Source of the DNA: AC-37 sp035275105
Lineage (GTDB): Bacteria; Actinomycetota; Thermoleophilia; Solirubrobacterales; Thermoleophilaceae
DNA length: 64,000 nt
Assembly (NCBI GenBank): GCA_035275105.1
Contig: DATENL010000090.1
Location: 3,084-67,083, forward strand
Direction of reading: 5' to 3'
Part shown: in pieces, positions 8,462 to 16,556 of the stretch
How positions within the stretch are numbered: the first letter of the stretch is position 1
Layout: every line of letters begins with the position of its first letter
Translations under genes and position numbers: made by a program
Notes under the pieces: model-generated
Databases searched by the model: none
The model's input: the letters and a program-made list of their open reading frames with translations, nothing else
Told to the model about the DNA's origin: nothing

Positions 8462-9556
8462 TCACGCAGCGCACGCCACGTGCGCCGGCGTGACGTCGGC
8501 CGGCGTCGGGCAGCCCGTGAGCGCGAGCGCGAGCCGAACCTCCTCGCGCAGGAGCGCCAGCGCGTGGCGGACGCCCTCCTCGCCGCGCGCGGCGAGCGCC
8601 CACACGAGCGGGCGGCCCACCAGGGTCGCCGTCGCTCCGAGGGCGAGGGCCTTGACGACGTCAGTCCCGCGCCGGATCCCGCCGTCGACCAGGACCGGCG
8701 CGGCGTCGCCCACGGCCTCGACCACGTCGGGGAGCGCCTCGATCGTCGCCGCCACGCCGTCGAGCTGGCGGCCGCCGTGGTTGGACACGATCACGCCCGC
8801 GGCCCCGTGCTCCACGGCCAGTCGCGCGTCCTCCGGCGTGAGCACCCCCTTGACGAGCACGGGGACCGGCGACGCCTCGGCGAGCTGCTCGAGGTCGCGC
8901 CAGGTGAGCGAGGGGTCCAGCATGCTGATGACCTCGGCGGGCGTCGGCGCGCCGCGCGCCCCTCCGATCGCCGCGTAGGAGGGCACGTGCGTGCCCTCCG
9001 GGATGGCCCAGCCCAGCCGGATCCCCTCCTCGCGCGGCCCGACGTAGGGCACGTCGACGGTCATGACGATCGCCGTGAACCCGGCGGCCACGGCGTCGTC
9101 GATCACCGCGAGGTTGAGGCCGCGGTCGCGGAAGCAGTAGAGCTGGAACCAGCGCGGCACGTCGGGCGCCGCCTCGGCGATCTCGCCGGGCGCCGCGGTG
9201 GCGAGGGTCGAGAGCGTGAAGAGCGTGCCGACCGCGGCGGCGGCGCGCGCGACGCCGGGCTCGCCATCGGGGTGGGCGACGCGAAGGAGCGCCGTCGGCG
9301 CCACGATGACGGGCATCGAGAGCGTGTGCCCGAGGACCTCGGTCTCCGGCGACACCGAGGTGACGTCCACGAGCACGCGCGGCCGCAGGATCAGCCGGCG
9401 GTAGGCCTCCTCGTTGCGGCGCAGCGTCCATTCGTCGCCCGCCCCGCCGTTGAAGTAGCTGAGCGCGCCGGGATCGAGCGCCTCGGCAGCGAGCCGCTCG
9501 TATTCGCGCACGTTGACCGGGTCGGCCACGGACAGGCCATCATAAGCTCGGCCCAT
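8462..9556 (-). CDS. FMN-dependent alpha-hydroxyacid oxidase/dehydrogenase
   Basis: 364 aa of the glycolate/lactate oxidase family (TIM barrel with FMN), oxidising a 2-hydroxyacid to the 2-oxoacid. The catalytic His and FMN-binding strand are visible in GVIVSNHGGRQLDG, followed by the phosphate-binding VLVDGGIRRGTDVVKALALG. The substrate (lactate, glycolate, mandelate or similar) cannot be read directly. The ATG at 9556 forms a CATG with the start of the divergent gene at 9555. A GTG at 9529 would leave a 25-bp gap and matches where family homology begins (NVREYERLA), so the true start may be 9529. Confidence 0.93.
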   Translation of the reverse strand: MGRAYDGLSVADPVNVREYERLAAEALDPGALSYFNGGAGDEWTLRRNEEAYRRLILRPRVLVDVTSVSPETEVLGHTLSMPVIVAPTALLRVAHPDGEPGVARAAAAVGTLFTLSTLATAAPGEIAEAAPDVPRWFQLYCFRDRGLNLAVIDDAVAAGFTAIVMTVDVPYVGPREEGIRLGWAIPEGTHVPSYAAIGGARGAPTPAEVISMLDPSLTWRDLEQLAEASPVPVLVKGVLTPEDARLAVEHGAAGVIVSNHGGRQLDGVAATIEALPDVVEAVGDAAPVLVDGGIRRGTDVVKALALGATATLVGRPLVWALAARGEEGVRHALALLREEVRLALALTGCPTPADVTPAHVACAA

Positions 9557-10481
9557 GGACCTGGTGACGGGCGCGACCGGATACGTGGGCGGCCGGCTGG
9601 TGGAGCGGCTGCGCGCCGAGGGCCGCCCGCTGAGGGCGGCGGCTCGCGATCCCGGGAAGCTGGCGGAGGCCGCCGGCGTCGAGCGGGTGCGGGTCGACCT
9701 GCTGAGCGGGGCCGGGCTCGAGGAGGCCCTCGACGGGGTGGCGACCGCCTACTACCTGGTGCACTCCATGGAGAGCAGCACCAGCTCGAACGGCGACACC
9801 TTCGGCGACCGCGATCGGCGCGCCGCCCGCAACTTCGCCAGCGCCGCGCGCGCCGCCGGGGTCGAGCGCGCGGTGTATCTCGGCGGGATCGTCCCGCCGC
9901 CGGGCACGACCCTTTCGCCCCACCTGGCGTCGCGGCTCGAGGTCGAGGAGATCCTCCTTCGCGCGCTGCCCCGGTCGGTCGCCTTCCGCGCCTCGATCCT
10001 GGTCGGCGCCCGCTCGTCGTCGTTCAGGATCCTCGTCAGGCTGGTCGAGCGCCTGCGGCTGCTCCCGTTCCCCGCGTGGCAGGTCAACCGCACCCAGCCG
10101 ATCGACGAGCGCGACGCGATCGAGTACCTCGCGCGCGCGCCGCAGGTGGCGGCCGCCGCCGGGCGGTCGCTCGACATCGTCGGGCCGGACGTGCTGTCGT
10201 ACGGCGCGATGATCGGGCGCATCGCCGACCTCATGGGAGTGGGCAGGCCGCCGCTGCGCCTCCGGCTGACGCAGACGCCGGCCGCGAGCGCGGTCGTGAG
10301 CGCGATCACCGACCAACCTCTCGACCTCGTCCGGCCGCTGATGCAGAGCCTCGAGAGCGACCTGCTTCCGCGCGACGAGTCGGCGCGGGACCTCTTTGGC
10401 ATGCGGCTGCGGTCGTTCGACCGGGCGGTGGAGCACGCGCTGCGCGAATGGGAGCTCGCCGAGCCGCTCGCGGCGCGATGA
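9555..10481 (+). CDS. NAD(P)-binding NmrA/epimerase-like protein
   Basis: 308 aa Rossmann-fold protein of the atypical short-chain dehydrogenase group. The cofactor loop GATGYVGG is at residues 6-13. A downstream YLVHSM segment replaces the canonical YxxxK site, as in NmrA-like regulators and complex-I-type NDUFA9 homologues. It may therefore bind NAD(P) without classical dehydrogenase chemistry. Its stop overlaps the start of the SRPBCC gene (ATGA), so the two are coupled and probably act together. Divergent from the flavin oxidase with almost no gap. Confidence 0.85.
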   Translation: MDLVTGATGYVGGRLVERLRAEGRPLRAAARDPGKLAEAAGVERVRVDLLSGAGLEEALDGVATAYYLVHSMESSTSSNGDTFGDRDRRAARNFASAARAAGVERAVYLGGIVPPPGTTLSPHLASRLEVEEILLRALPRSVAFRASILVGARSSSFRILVRLVERLRLLPFPAWQVNRTQPIDERDAIEYLARAPQVAAAAGRSLDIVGPDVLSYGAMIGRIADLMGVGRPPLRLRLTQTPAASAVVSAITDQPLDLVRPLMQSLESDLLPRDESARDLFGMRLRSFDRAVEHALREWELAEPLAAR

Positions 10482-10927
10482 CGAAGCTGGAGCGCGAGAT
10501 CGACATCGCGGCGTCGCCCGAGCGCGTCTACGACGTGCTGGCGGACCCGAGCTGCCTCGGCGAGTGGGTCACGATCCAGGAGGAGCTCGAGGAGGCGCCC
10601 TCCGGCGACCTCCGGGCGGGGCACAAGCTCCGCCAGCGCATGAAGGTCGCGGGCCAGCGCTTCCGGCTGCACTGGACCGTGGTGGAGGCCGATCGGCCGA
10701 AGCGGATCGTCTGGGAGGGCCGTGGTCCGATGGGCACGAAGGCCAGGGCGGTCTACGAGCTCAGCTCGAACGGCGACGGCGCCACCCACTTCTCCTACCT
10801 GAACGAGTACGCGCTACCCGGCGGGGTCGCGGGCAAGATCGCCGGGCGGGCGGTGCAGGCGGCGTCCGGCCGCGAGGCGGACAAGACCCTGAAGCGGCTG
10901 AAGGAGCTGGTCGAGAGCAGGGCCTAG
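10478..10927 (+). CDS. SRPBCC (START/Bet v1-like) ligand-binding protein
   Basis: 149 aa with the polyketide-cyclase/SRPBCC fold. It opens with EIDIAASPERVYDVLADP, the classic start of the family, and ends in a long amphipathic helix. Such proteins bind hydrophobic ligands in a deep cavity; the ligand is unknown here. The ATG overlaps the stop of the epimerase-like gene. Its own stop shares the palindromic CTAG with the stop of the convergent MarR gene at 10924. Confidence 0.9.
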   Translation: MTKLEREIDIAASPERVYDVLADPSCLGEWVTIQEELEEAPSGDLRAGHKLRQRMKVAGQRFRLHWTVVEADRPKRIVWEGRGPMGTKARAVYELSSNGDGATHFSYLNEYALPGGVAGKIAGRAVQAASGREADKTLKRLKELVESRA

Positions 10928-11466
10928 CCGTCGGCTGAGCAGGCCGCGCCGCTGGCGCCGCCGGCGCCCGGCAGCCGCCCCAGCAGGTCGGCGAGCGCGA
11001 CGAGCTCGGCCGCCTCGAACCGCTCGGCGAAGACGGCCTCGATCGTCGCGACATGCGAGCGCGACGACTCCTCGAGGCGGCGGCGGCCCGCGTCGGTCAG
11101 CACCGCGTAGGTCACGCGCGCGTCGCTCTCGCAGGTCGCCTTGTCCACGAGCCCCTGGCGCTCCAGCCCATCGAGCAGCCGCGTGACGCCGGAGGGGCTC
11201 AGCCCGAGCCCGTCGGCGAGGTCGACCCGCCGCAGCAGCCCGTCCTCCGCGCGCGAGAGAAGGAGCAGCGCCTCGTAGCCGGTCACGTTCAGGCCGTGAT
11301 CCTCCTCGAGCTCGGCGCTCAGCGATCGGCGTAGCGACGCGTGCCCGCGCAGGAGCCGCGCCCAGGCGTCCAGCGCGGTGCTGCTCGGGCCGTCGCCCGG
11401 GGCGCATTCGGCGCCTGGGCCATTGTCAGAATGTTGACTTGTCGATAGTTGACGGCTCAATGTCAC
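10924..11466 (-). CDS. MarR-family transcriptional regulator
   Basis: 180 aa. The winged helix spans about residues 60-140: the recognition helix is GLGLSPSGVTRLLDGLERQG and the wing contains DARVTYAVLTDAG. About 30 residues precede the usual family start, but no other ATG, GTG or TTG lies in frame downstream before the conserved region, so the GTG at 11466 (or the TTG at 11460) is kept. It diverges from the YceI-FMN reductase pair. GTTGAC repeats in the gap are candidate binding sites. It is probably a redox- or drug-responsive repressor of its neighbours. Confidence 0.9.
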   Translation of the reverse strand: MTLSRQLSTSQHSDNGPGAECAPGDGPSSTALDAWARLLRGHASLRRSLSAELEEDHGLNVTGYEALLLLSRAEDGLLRRVDLADGLGLSPSGVTRLLDGLERQGLVDKATCESDARVTYAVLTDAGRRRLEESSRSHVATIEAVFAERFEAAELVALADLLGRLPGAGGASGAACSADG

Positions 11467-11476
11467 CTGCTACCTT
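11433..11476 (+). promoter_or_regulatory. Probable promoter/operator of the yceI operon
   Basis: A -35-like TTGACG (11449-11454) and a -10-like TACCTT (11471-11476) are separated by 16 bp, about 30 bp upstream of the YceI start. The hexamer GTTGAC occurs twice, at 11433 and 11448, 15 bp apart, and could be bound by the divergent MarR protein. The assignment rests on position and sequence likeness only. Confidence 0.5.
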
Positions 11477-11505
11477 TCGTTGCAGAGTCAAGTATAGGAG
11501 GCATC

Positions 11506-12048
11506 ATGAGCACGACAACCACAGAAACCGCCCTTCCGGCGGGCACCTGGAACGTCGACCCGGTCCACTCGACGGTCGGCTTCGCGGTCGACTACATGGT
11601 CGGCACGTTCAACGGCAGCTTCTCGCCCGTCGACGCGACGGTCGAGGTGACCGACGACGGTCAGACGCTGACCGGCTCGGCCCCCGTGGCCGGCGTGAAG
11701 GTCCAGGACGAGAACCTGACCGCGCACCTCCAGTCGCCCGAGTTCTTCGACGCGGAGCGGGCGCCCGAGATCACGTTCGCCTCGCGCGAGATCCGACGCG
11801 ACGGCGACGCGGTCGAGATCGACGGTGACCTGACGATCAAGAACCGGACGCTGCCGGTCCGCGCCACGGGCACGGTCACGGAGCCCGCCGACGATCCGTT
11901 CGGCGGCGTGCGCTACGCGCTTCGGCTCGAGGCCGAGGTCGACCGCACGGAGTACGGGATGACCTGGAACAACCCGCTTCCGAACGGCAAGCCGTCGCTC
12001 GCGAACCGGGTCAAGATCAGCGCCGAGCTGTACCTCGTGAGGGCGTAG
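11506..12048 (+). CDS. YceI-family lipocalin-like isoprenoid-binding protein
   Basis: 180 aa. The ATG at 11506 follows an excellent ribosome site (AGGAGGCATC). The sequence opens with TWNVDPVHSTVGFAVDYM, the YceI signature, and continues through DLTIKNRTLPV. YceI proteins form an extended lipocalin barrel that binds polyisoprenoid chains. No signal peptide is visible, so this copy is cytoplasmic. It is followed 3 bp later by an FMN reductase gene and is divergent from MarR. This three-gene set is recurrent and suggests quinone or electrophile stress control. Confidence 0.93.
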   Translation: MSTTTTETALPAGTWNVDPVHSTVGFAVDYMVGTFNGSFSPVDATVEVTDDGQTLTGSAPVAGVKVQDENLTAHLQSPEFFDAERAPEITFASREIRRDGDAVEIDGDLTIKNRTLPVRATGTVTEPADDPFGGVRYALRLEAEVDRTEYGMTWNNPLPNGKPSLANRVKISAELYLVRA

Positions 12049-12051
12049 GAG

Positions 12052-12612
12052 ATGCGCGTCCTCGGAATCGCCGGCAGCCTCCGGCCCGACTCGTTCAACC
12101 GCAAGCTGCTGCTCGCGGCGGGCGAGCTGCTCCCGGACGACGTCGTGTTCGACGTGTTCGAGGGGCTCAAGGCCGTGCCGCCGTACGACGAGGACGACGA
12201 CGTCGAGCCGGCGCCGGCGGCCGTCGCGCGACTGCGCGCGGCGATCGCCGGCGCGGACGCGATCCTGTTCGCGACGCCCGAGTACAACTCGTCGATCCCC
12301 GGTCAGTTGAAGAACGCGATCGACTGGGCGTCGCGGCCGCTCGCGACGAACGTGCTGCTCAACAAGCCCGTGGCCGTCGTCGGCGCCAGCACGGGTGCGT
12401 TCGGCGCGGTCTGGGCACAGGCCGAGCTGCGCAAGGTGCTGGGCGCGACCGGCGCGCGGGTGGTCGACGTGGAGCTGCCGCTCGGCCACGCGCCGAAGCG
12501 GTTCGACGAGACGACCGGCGCGCTGACCGACGCGAGCGCGCTCGACGAGCTCCGCGAGGTCGTCTGGTCGCTCGTGGACGAGACGGTGCCGGTGCGGGCC
12601 GCGGCCGCCTGA
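12052..12612 (+). CDS. NADPH-dependent FMN reductase (flavodoxin-like)
   Basis: 186 aa. Residues 1-12 (MRVLGIAGSLRP) give the FMN phosphate-binding loop, and TPEYNSSIPGQLKNAIDW is the family hallmark. Enzymes of this type reduce flavins, quinones, azo dyes or chromate with NADPH in the cytoplasm. It starts 3 bp after yceI, so the two are coupled, and it is probably derepressed through MarR. It converges on the cupin gene with a 19-bp gap. Confidence 0.93.
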   Translation: MRVLGIAGSLRPDSFNRKLLLAAGELLPDDVVFDVFEGLKAVPPYDEDDDVEPAPAAVARLRAAIAGADAILFATPEYNSSIPGQLKNAIDWASRPLATNVLLNKPVAVVGASTGAFGAVWAQAELRKVLGATGARVVDVELPLGHAPKRFDETTGALTDASALDELREVVWSLVDETVPVRAAAA

Positions 12613-12631
12613 CCCGGCGGCGGACCCTTCG

Positions 12632-13105
12632 CTAGCCGGGCAGCGCGCCCGGCGGGCCGACGAGCTCGATGTCGTTCACGCTCGCGATCGACGCGACCGT
12701 CGCGGCCTCCTCCAGCGACGGCCAGCCACCGCCCACGGGCTCGCTGACGGCGCGGTTGAAGTCGTCGAAGCGCGCCAGCGACCGCACGTGCGTGAGCACG
12801 AACCAGGTGGCGCGGTCCGACTCGACGCGGAAGCTCCGCTCCAGGCCGGCGGGCGCCACGACCACGTCGCCGGGAGCGGCAGACACGGTCTCGTCGCCGA
12901 CGAAGAAGGTGACGATGCCCTGGGTCACGCGGTAGGCCTCGCCCTCGTCGCGGGTGTGGAGCGGGGGCATCTTGCCGCCGCCGGCCGTGCGCTCGGCCAG
13001 GACCGGCCTGCGGCCGTCATCGGCGTCCTCGGCGAGGACCGAGGCGACCTGGTCCACGAACCAGTCGGTCGCGGCGGTTTCGGTGAGGACGGCGTGCTCG
13101 ATCAT
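12632..13105 (-). CDS. Cupin-fold protein
   Basis: 157 aa, single cupin barrel. The metal-binding first motif is PLHTRDEGEAYRVTQG (His/Glu ligands at about residues 49-56). The second part, APGDVVVAPAGLERSF, forms the later strands, although the usual His there is not clear. The C-terminal 50 residues are extra. It could be a dioxygenase-like or purely sensory cupin. It is monocistronic as far as seen, between a convergent FMN reductase and the end of the DMT exporter on the same strand. Confidence 0.85.
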   Translation of the reverse strand: MIEHAVLTETAATDWFVDQVASVLAEDADDGRRPVLAERTAGGGKMPPLHTRDEGEAYRVTQGIVTFFVGDETVSAAPGDVVVAPAGLERSFRVESDRATWFVLTHVRSLARFDDFNRAVSEPVGGGWPSLEEAATVASIASVNDIELVGPPGALPG

Positions 13106-13145
13106 GTGTCAATCCTCGCGCGCGCCCGGGCGCGCTCCAATCGGG

Positions 13146-14066
13146 CTACCCGGCATCCCGGGGGTGCGGGAAACCGCACCCCCCGACCGCGGGTTGGGCA
13201 GCCGCGCCGACGGGCGCCGGCGCCGCTGCCGCTTCCGGAGTCGCCTCCGGGTCACGGTGAAGCGCGACCCCGGCGACCACCAGCAAGACCCCCACGACCT
13301 CGACGAGCGACGGCACCTGGCGCAGGACGAGCACGCCGATCACCGTCGCCGTCGCGGGTAGCAGCGCGACCATCAGCGCGTAGGTGCCGCGGCTGAGACC
13401 GGCCATGGCGAGCTGGTCGAACACGTACGGAACGACCGACGACGACACGCCGACACCGATCCCGGCGAGCAGGGCGGCCGGATCGAGGAACGCCGGCGCG
13501 GCGTCGAGGCCGGCGATCGGCGTGACGACCACGGCGGCCACGAGCATCGCGGCGGCGAGGCCGTCGATGCCCCCGACGCCCGGATGCCGCGCGACCCGGT
13601 GGGCCAGGACTATGTACGCGGCGAACAGCAGCGCGTTCGCGAACGCGAACGCAACGCCGAGGGGCTCGCCCTCGAGCCGGACGCCGGTGATCAGGTAGAC
13701 GCCCGGGACGGCGATCGCCAGCGCCGCGAGGTTGCGCGAGGTGCGCGCGCCGAGGGCGGCGAGCACGACCACCGGCAGGAACTCCACGGTGGCCACGGTG
13801 GCCAGCGGCAGGCGGTCGATGGCCGCGTAGAAGCAGCAGTTCATGACCGCGAGCACGGTCCCCCAGGCGAGTATCAGCCGGCCGGCCGAGCCCCGGAGCG
13901 CGCGCCAGGGGCGGCGCCAGACCGCGAAGATCGCCGCCGCCGACGCGATCCGCAGCCACGCCACGCCCAGGACGTCGACGCGCGCGAACAGCAGGACGGC
14001 GAACGCGGGGCCGAGGTAGTGGAACACCGCGCTGCCGACGAAGTACAGCTCCGGTCGCCGCCGCAT
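13146..14066 (-). CDS. EamA/DMT-superfamily metabolite exporter
   Basis: 306 aa from the ATG at 14066, preferred because a Met at 14102 would overlap the divergent lrp promoter. Ten hydrophobic segments in two five-helix EamA repeats are visible, with conserved ends such as SRGTYALMVALLPATATVIGV in the second repeat. The family exports amino acids, purines or drugs. Its divergent arrangement with an Lrp/AsnC regulator 62 bp away suggests amino acid efflux induced when the amino acid accumulates. Confidence 0.88.
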   Translation of the reverse strand: MRRRPELYFVGSAVFHYLGPAFAVLLFARVDVLGVAWLRIASAAAIFAVWRRPWRALRGSAGRLILAWGTVLAVMNCCFYAAIDRLPLATVATVEFLPVVVLAALGARTSRNLAALAIAVPGVYLITGVRLEGEPLGVAFAFANALLFAAYIVLAHRVARHPGVGGIDGLAAAMLVAAVVVTPIAGLDAAPAFLDPAALLAGIGVGVSSSVVPYVFDQLAMAGLSRGTYALMVALLPATATVIGVLVLRQVPSLVEVVGVLLVVAGVALHRDPEATPEAAAAPAPVGAAAQPAVGGCGFPHPRDAG

Positions 14067-14092
14067 GACCTCAGTTTTCCGCGGCGAGCCGC

Positions 14093-14121
14093 TTGCGTAC
14101 ATGGGAAACCGAAGGTATTCT
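14093..14121 (+). promoter_or_regulatory. Promoter of lrp-like gene; leaderless transcript
   Basis: TTGCGT (14093-14098), a 17-bp spacer and TATTCT (14116-14121) make a good sigma-70-type promoter. The ATG at 14129 begins 7 bases after the -10, so transcription would start at or beside the first codon. No ribosome site is present, which fits a leaderless mRNA and settles the start. Confidence 0.65.
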
Positions 14122-14128
14122 CGATGGC

Positions 14129-14605
14129 ATGGCTACGAATGCAAGGGACTTTGGGCTGGACGCCATCGATGAGCGGTTACTCGGCGAGCTTCAGGACGAC
14201 GCCCGGGTCTCCCTCGCCGAGCTCGGCCGCCGCGTCCGGCTGTCGTCGCCCGCCGTGGCCGACCGCCTGCGCCGGCTCGAGTCGGACGGCGTTCTCGCCG
14301 GCTACCGCGCCGAGGTCGACCCGGCCGCGCTCGGCTACTCGCTGACTTCGATGGTCCGCATCCGGCCGAGCCCGCGCCAGATCGCGCGGGTCGCCGAGCT
14401 GGCCCGGGAGACGCCGGAGGTCGTGGAGTGCCACCGGGTGACCGGCGAGGACTGCTTCTTCGTCAAGGCGCACGTGCGCGACGTCCGCCACCTCGAGGAG
14501 CTGATCGACACCTTTACCCCGTTCGGGCAGACGACGACCTCGATAGTGCAGTCGAGCCCCGTGCCGCCGCGTGGCGTCGCCCTCGGCCGTCCGACCGCTT
14601 TGTGA
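14129..14605 (+). CDS. Lrp/AsnC-family transcriptional regulator
   Basis: 158 aa. The N-terminal winged HTH is at about residues 9-60 (LAELGRRVRLSSPAVADRLR). It is joined to the RAM ligand-binding domain at about 70-145, including VVECHRVTGEDCFFVKAHV. This is the usual length. The domain senses amino acids and oligomerises. The start at 14129 follows from the leaderless promoter. It is divergent from an EamA exporter, its most likely target. Confidence 0.95.
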   Translation: MATNARDFGLDAIDERLLGELQDDARVSLAELGRRVRLSSPAVADRLRRLESDGVLAGYRAEVDPAALGYSLTSMVRIRPSPRQIARVAELARETPEVVECHRVTGEDCFFVKAHVRDVRHLEELIDTFTPFGQTTTSIVQSSPVPPRGVALGRPTAL

Positions 14606-14650
14606 GGGCGATCACCCCCCGCCGCGTGGCCGGCCGTTAACGTCCGCGGC

Positions 14651-15154
14651 GTGAGCACCGAGCTGCGGGCCTCGGACCCCGCAGAGACCCGCGACCGGCT
14701 CCGCGACGCCATGCAGCGCCGCGACCTGCCCGCCGCCGTCGCGACCTTCGCGCCCGACGTCATCCTCCACTCCCCCATCCTCGGGGGCCCGCCGTTCGAG
14801 GGCCCCCAGGCGGTTGGTGACCTGCTCGGAGCCGTGATGACGAACTTCGACGACTACACGTACACGGCGGTGTCGGGCAGCGGCGACATGCAGATGCTCG
14901 CCTTCCACGCGCGCGTGCGCGGCCACGACGTCGACGTCGTCGACCTGCTGCGGATGGACGGCGCCGGCCGGGTCAGGGAGATAACCGTGCACATCCGGCC
15001 GATGGCCGGCCTGGCCCACGTAGCTGCCGCCCTGGGCCCCCACCTCGCCAGGGGGCCGCTCCACCGCATCCTGATCACGGCTTTCTCACGGCCCCTGGCC
15101 CTACTGCTGTCACTCGCCGAGCCGCTGGTACCGCGCCTGATCCGGACCAGATAG
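14651..15154 (+). CDS. SnoaL/NTF2-like protein
   Basis: 167 aa from a GTG at 14651. The first 125 residues show the NTF2-like alpha+beta cone: an N-terminal helix RDRLRDAMQRRDLPAAVATF, then PDVILHSPILGG, then the strand VDVVDLLRMDGAGRVREITVHI. A Pro/Leu-rich tail (RPLALLLSLAEPLVPRL) may lie on a membrane. Members include small cyclases and isomerases as well as non-catalytic ligand binders; no clear catalytic set is seen. Convergent with mdh 16 bp later; the gap is a GC palindrome (CGGCCGGCCGGCCG). Confidence 0.8.
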   Translation: MSTELRASDPAETRDRLRDAMQRRDLPAAVATFAPDVILHSPILGGPPFEGPQAVGDLLGAVMTNFDDYTYTAVSGSGDMQMLAFHARVRGHDVDVVDLLRMDGAGRVREITVHIRPMAGLAHVAAALGPHLARGPLHRILITAFSRPLALLLSLAEPLVPRLIRTR

Positions 15155-15170
15155 AGCGGCCGGCCGGCCG

Positions 15171-16100
15171 TCAGACGTTCTTCAGGGCCTCGACCAGCTC
15201 CTGAACGGCACCCGCCGACTTCTCGAGCTCACCCCGCTCCGCGTCGTCGAGCTCAATCTCCACGATCTCCTCGACCCCCTCGGCGCCCAGCCGGACGGGG
15301 ACGCCCACGAACAGCCCGTCCAGGCCGTACTCGCCCTGGCAAAGCGCCGCGCACGGCAGCACGCGCTTCTGGTCGAAGACGATCGAGTCCACCATCTCCA
15401 CGACCGCCGCCGACGGCGCGTAGAACGCCGAGCCCTTCTGGAGCAGCTTCACGACCTCGGCGCCGCCGTCGCGCGTGCGCTGCACGATCTCCTCGAGGCG
15501 GTCGTCGGAGATCTTCTGGCGGATCGGGATGCCGGCGACGTTGGTGTACGAGACCACCGGCACCATCGTGTCGCCGTGGCCGCCCAGGACGAACCCGGTC
15601 ACGTCGCGCACCGATACGCCGAGCTCCCACGCGAGGAAAGTGCGGAAGCGGGCGGAGTCGAGGATCCCAGCCATGCCGATCACGCGCTGGCGGGGGAACT
15701 GGGTGGTGTCGAACGCGACGTGGCACATCGCGTCGAGGGGATTGGTCACGACGATGACGATCGCGTCGGGCGAGCGGTCCTTCACCTCGGACGCGACACC
15801 ACCGACGATCTCCTTGTTCTTGGCGAGGAGGTCGTCACGGCTCATCCCGGGTTGGCGCGGAAAGCCGGACGTGATGACAACTATCTCCGATCCGGACGTC
15901 TCGTCGTAGCCGTTCGTACCCACGATGTTGGCCTCGTATCCCACGACCGGGCCGGACTGGTTCAGGTCAAGCGCCTTGCCCTGCGGCATGCCCTCCACGA
16001 TGTCCACGAGCACCACGTCCGCGTAATCGCGCTCCGCAAGCCGTTGCGCCGTGGTTGCACCCACATTGCCTCCACCGACTACAGTTATCTTCCTTCTCAC
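15171..16100 (-). CDS. mdh: Malate dehydrogenase (LDH-like type)
   Basis: 309 aa. NAD-dependent malate dehydrogenase of the LDH-like group: GGGNVGATTAQ binds NAD, SGFPRQPGMSRDDLL is the substrate loop with Arg, and the catalytic His lies in VLGGHGDTMVPVVS. Start is GTG at 16100, preceded by AGGAAAGG. It interconverts malate and oxaloacetate in the TCA cycle. It sits in a neighbourhood with icd and sdhABE and is divergent from the AT-hook protein gene 29 bp away. Confidence 0.97.
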   Translation of the reverse strand: MRRKITVVGGGNVGATTAQRLAERDYADVVLVDIVEGMPQGKALDLNQSGPVVGYEANIVGTNGYDETSGSEIVVITSGFPRQPGMSRDDLLAKNKEIVGGVASEVKDRSPDAIVIVVTNPLDAMCHVAFDTTQFPRQRVIGMAGILDSARFRTFLAWELGVSVRDVTGFVLGGHGDTMVPVVSYTNVAGIPIRQKISDDRLEEIVQRTRDGGAEVVKLLQKGSAFYAPSAAVVEMVDSIVFDQKRVLPCAALCQGEYGLDGLFVGVPVRLGAEGVEEIVEIELDDAERGELEKSAGAVQELVEALKNV

Positions 16101-16129
16101 GTATCTACCTTTCCTGGGAGGACGTTTAA

Positions 16130-16546
16130 ATGGCTGACTTCTTGACCGAACAGGTCAATGCGCTGGAGAATCGTCTGAAAGAGCTACGACCGGCGTACGA
16201 GGAGTACCTCGAGGTCGAGCAGGTTCGCGACGCCCTCACCAGCGCCACCGGCCGCCGCGCCCCCGGCCGCCCGCGCGGCACCGGCGCCACGCGCCGCGGT
16301 CCCGGCCGGCCCAAGGGCAGCACCACCCGGCGGCGCAGCACCAACGGCCGCCGCCGCCGCGGTCGCCGCGGGGGCACCCGCGCGGCCCAGGCGCTCCAGG
16401 TCGTGCGCGAGAACCCTGGCATCACGGTCAGCGAGATGGCCGGGAAGATGAGCATCAAGCAGCCCAACTACCTCTACCGCGTGATGAACCAGCTCGAGAG
16501 CGACGGGGCTGTCAAGAAGACCGGTAAGGGATACACCGCGAAGTGA
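16130..16546 (+). CDS. AT-hook plus winged-helix DNA-binding protein
   Basis: 138 aa. Residues 4-36 form a charged helix or coiled coil. Residues about 40-85 are a very basic Gly/Arg/Pro tract with AT-hook-like cores (PGRPRG, PGRPKGS). The last 50 residues form a winged helix (ALQVVRENPGITVSEMAGKM, then YRVMNQLESDGAVKKTGKGY). The ribosome site GGGAGG precedes the ATG. The layout fits an abundant nucleoid-associated or histone-like protein that coats GC-rich DNA. A specific regulator of mdh or icd is the alternative. It converges on icd with a 10-bp gap. Confidence 0.85.
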   Translation: MADFLTEQVNALENRLKELRPAYEEYLEVEQVRDALTSATGRRAPGRPRGTGATRRGPGRPKGSTTRRRSTNGRRRRGRRGGTRAAQALQVVRENPGITVSEMAGKMSIKQPNYLYRVMNQLESDGAVKKTGKGYTAK

Positions 16547-16556
16547 GGCGCCGCGG

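Noticed and set aside
9354..9363. A further CACCGAGGTG inside the flavin oxidase gene
   Set aside because: Single palindrome inside coding sequence without the second one 20 bp away; expected by chance in this base composition.
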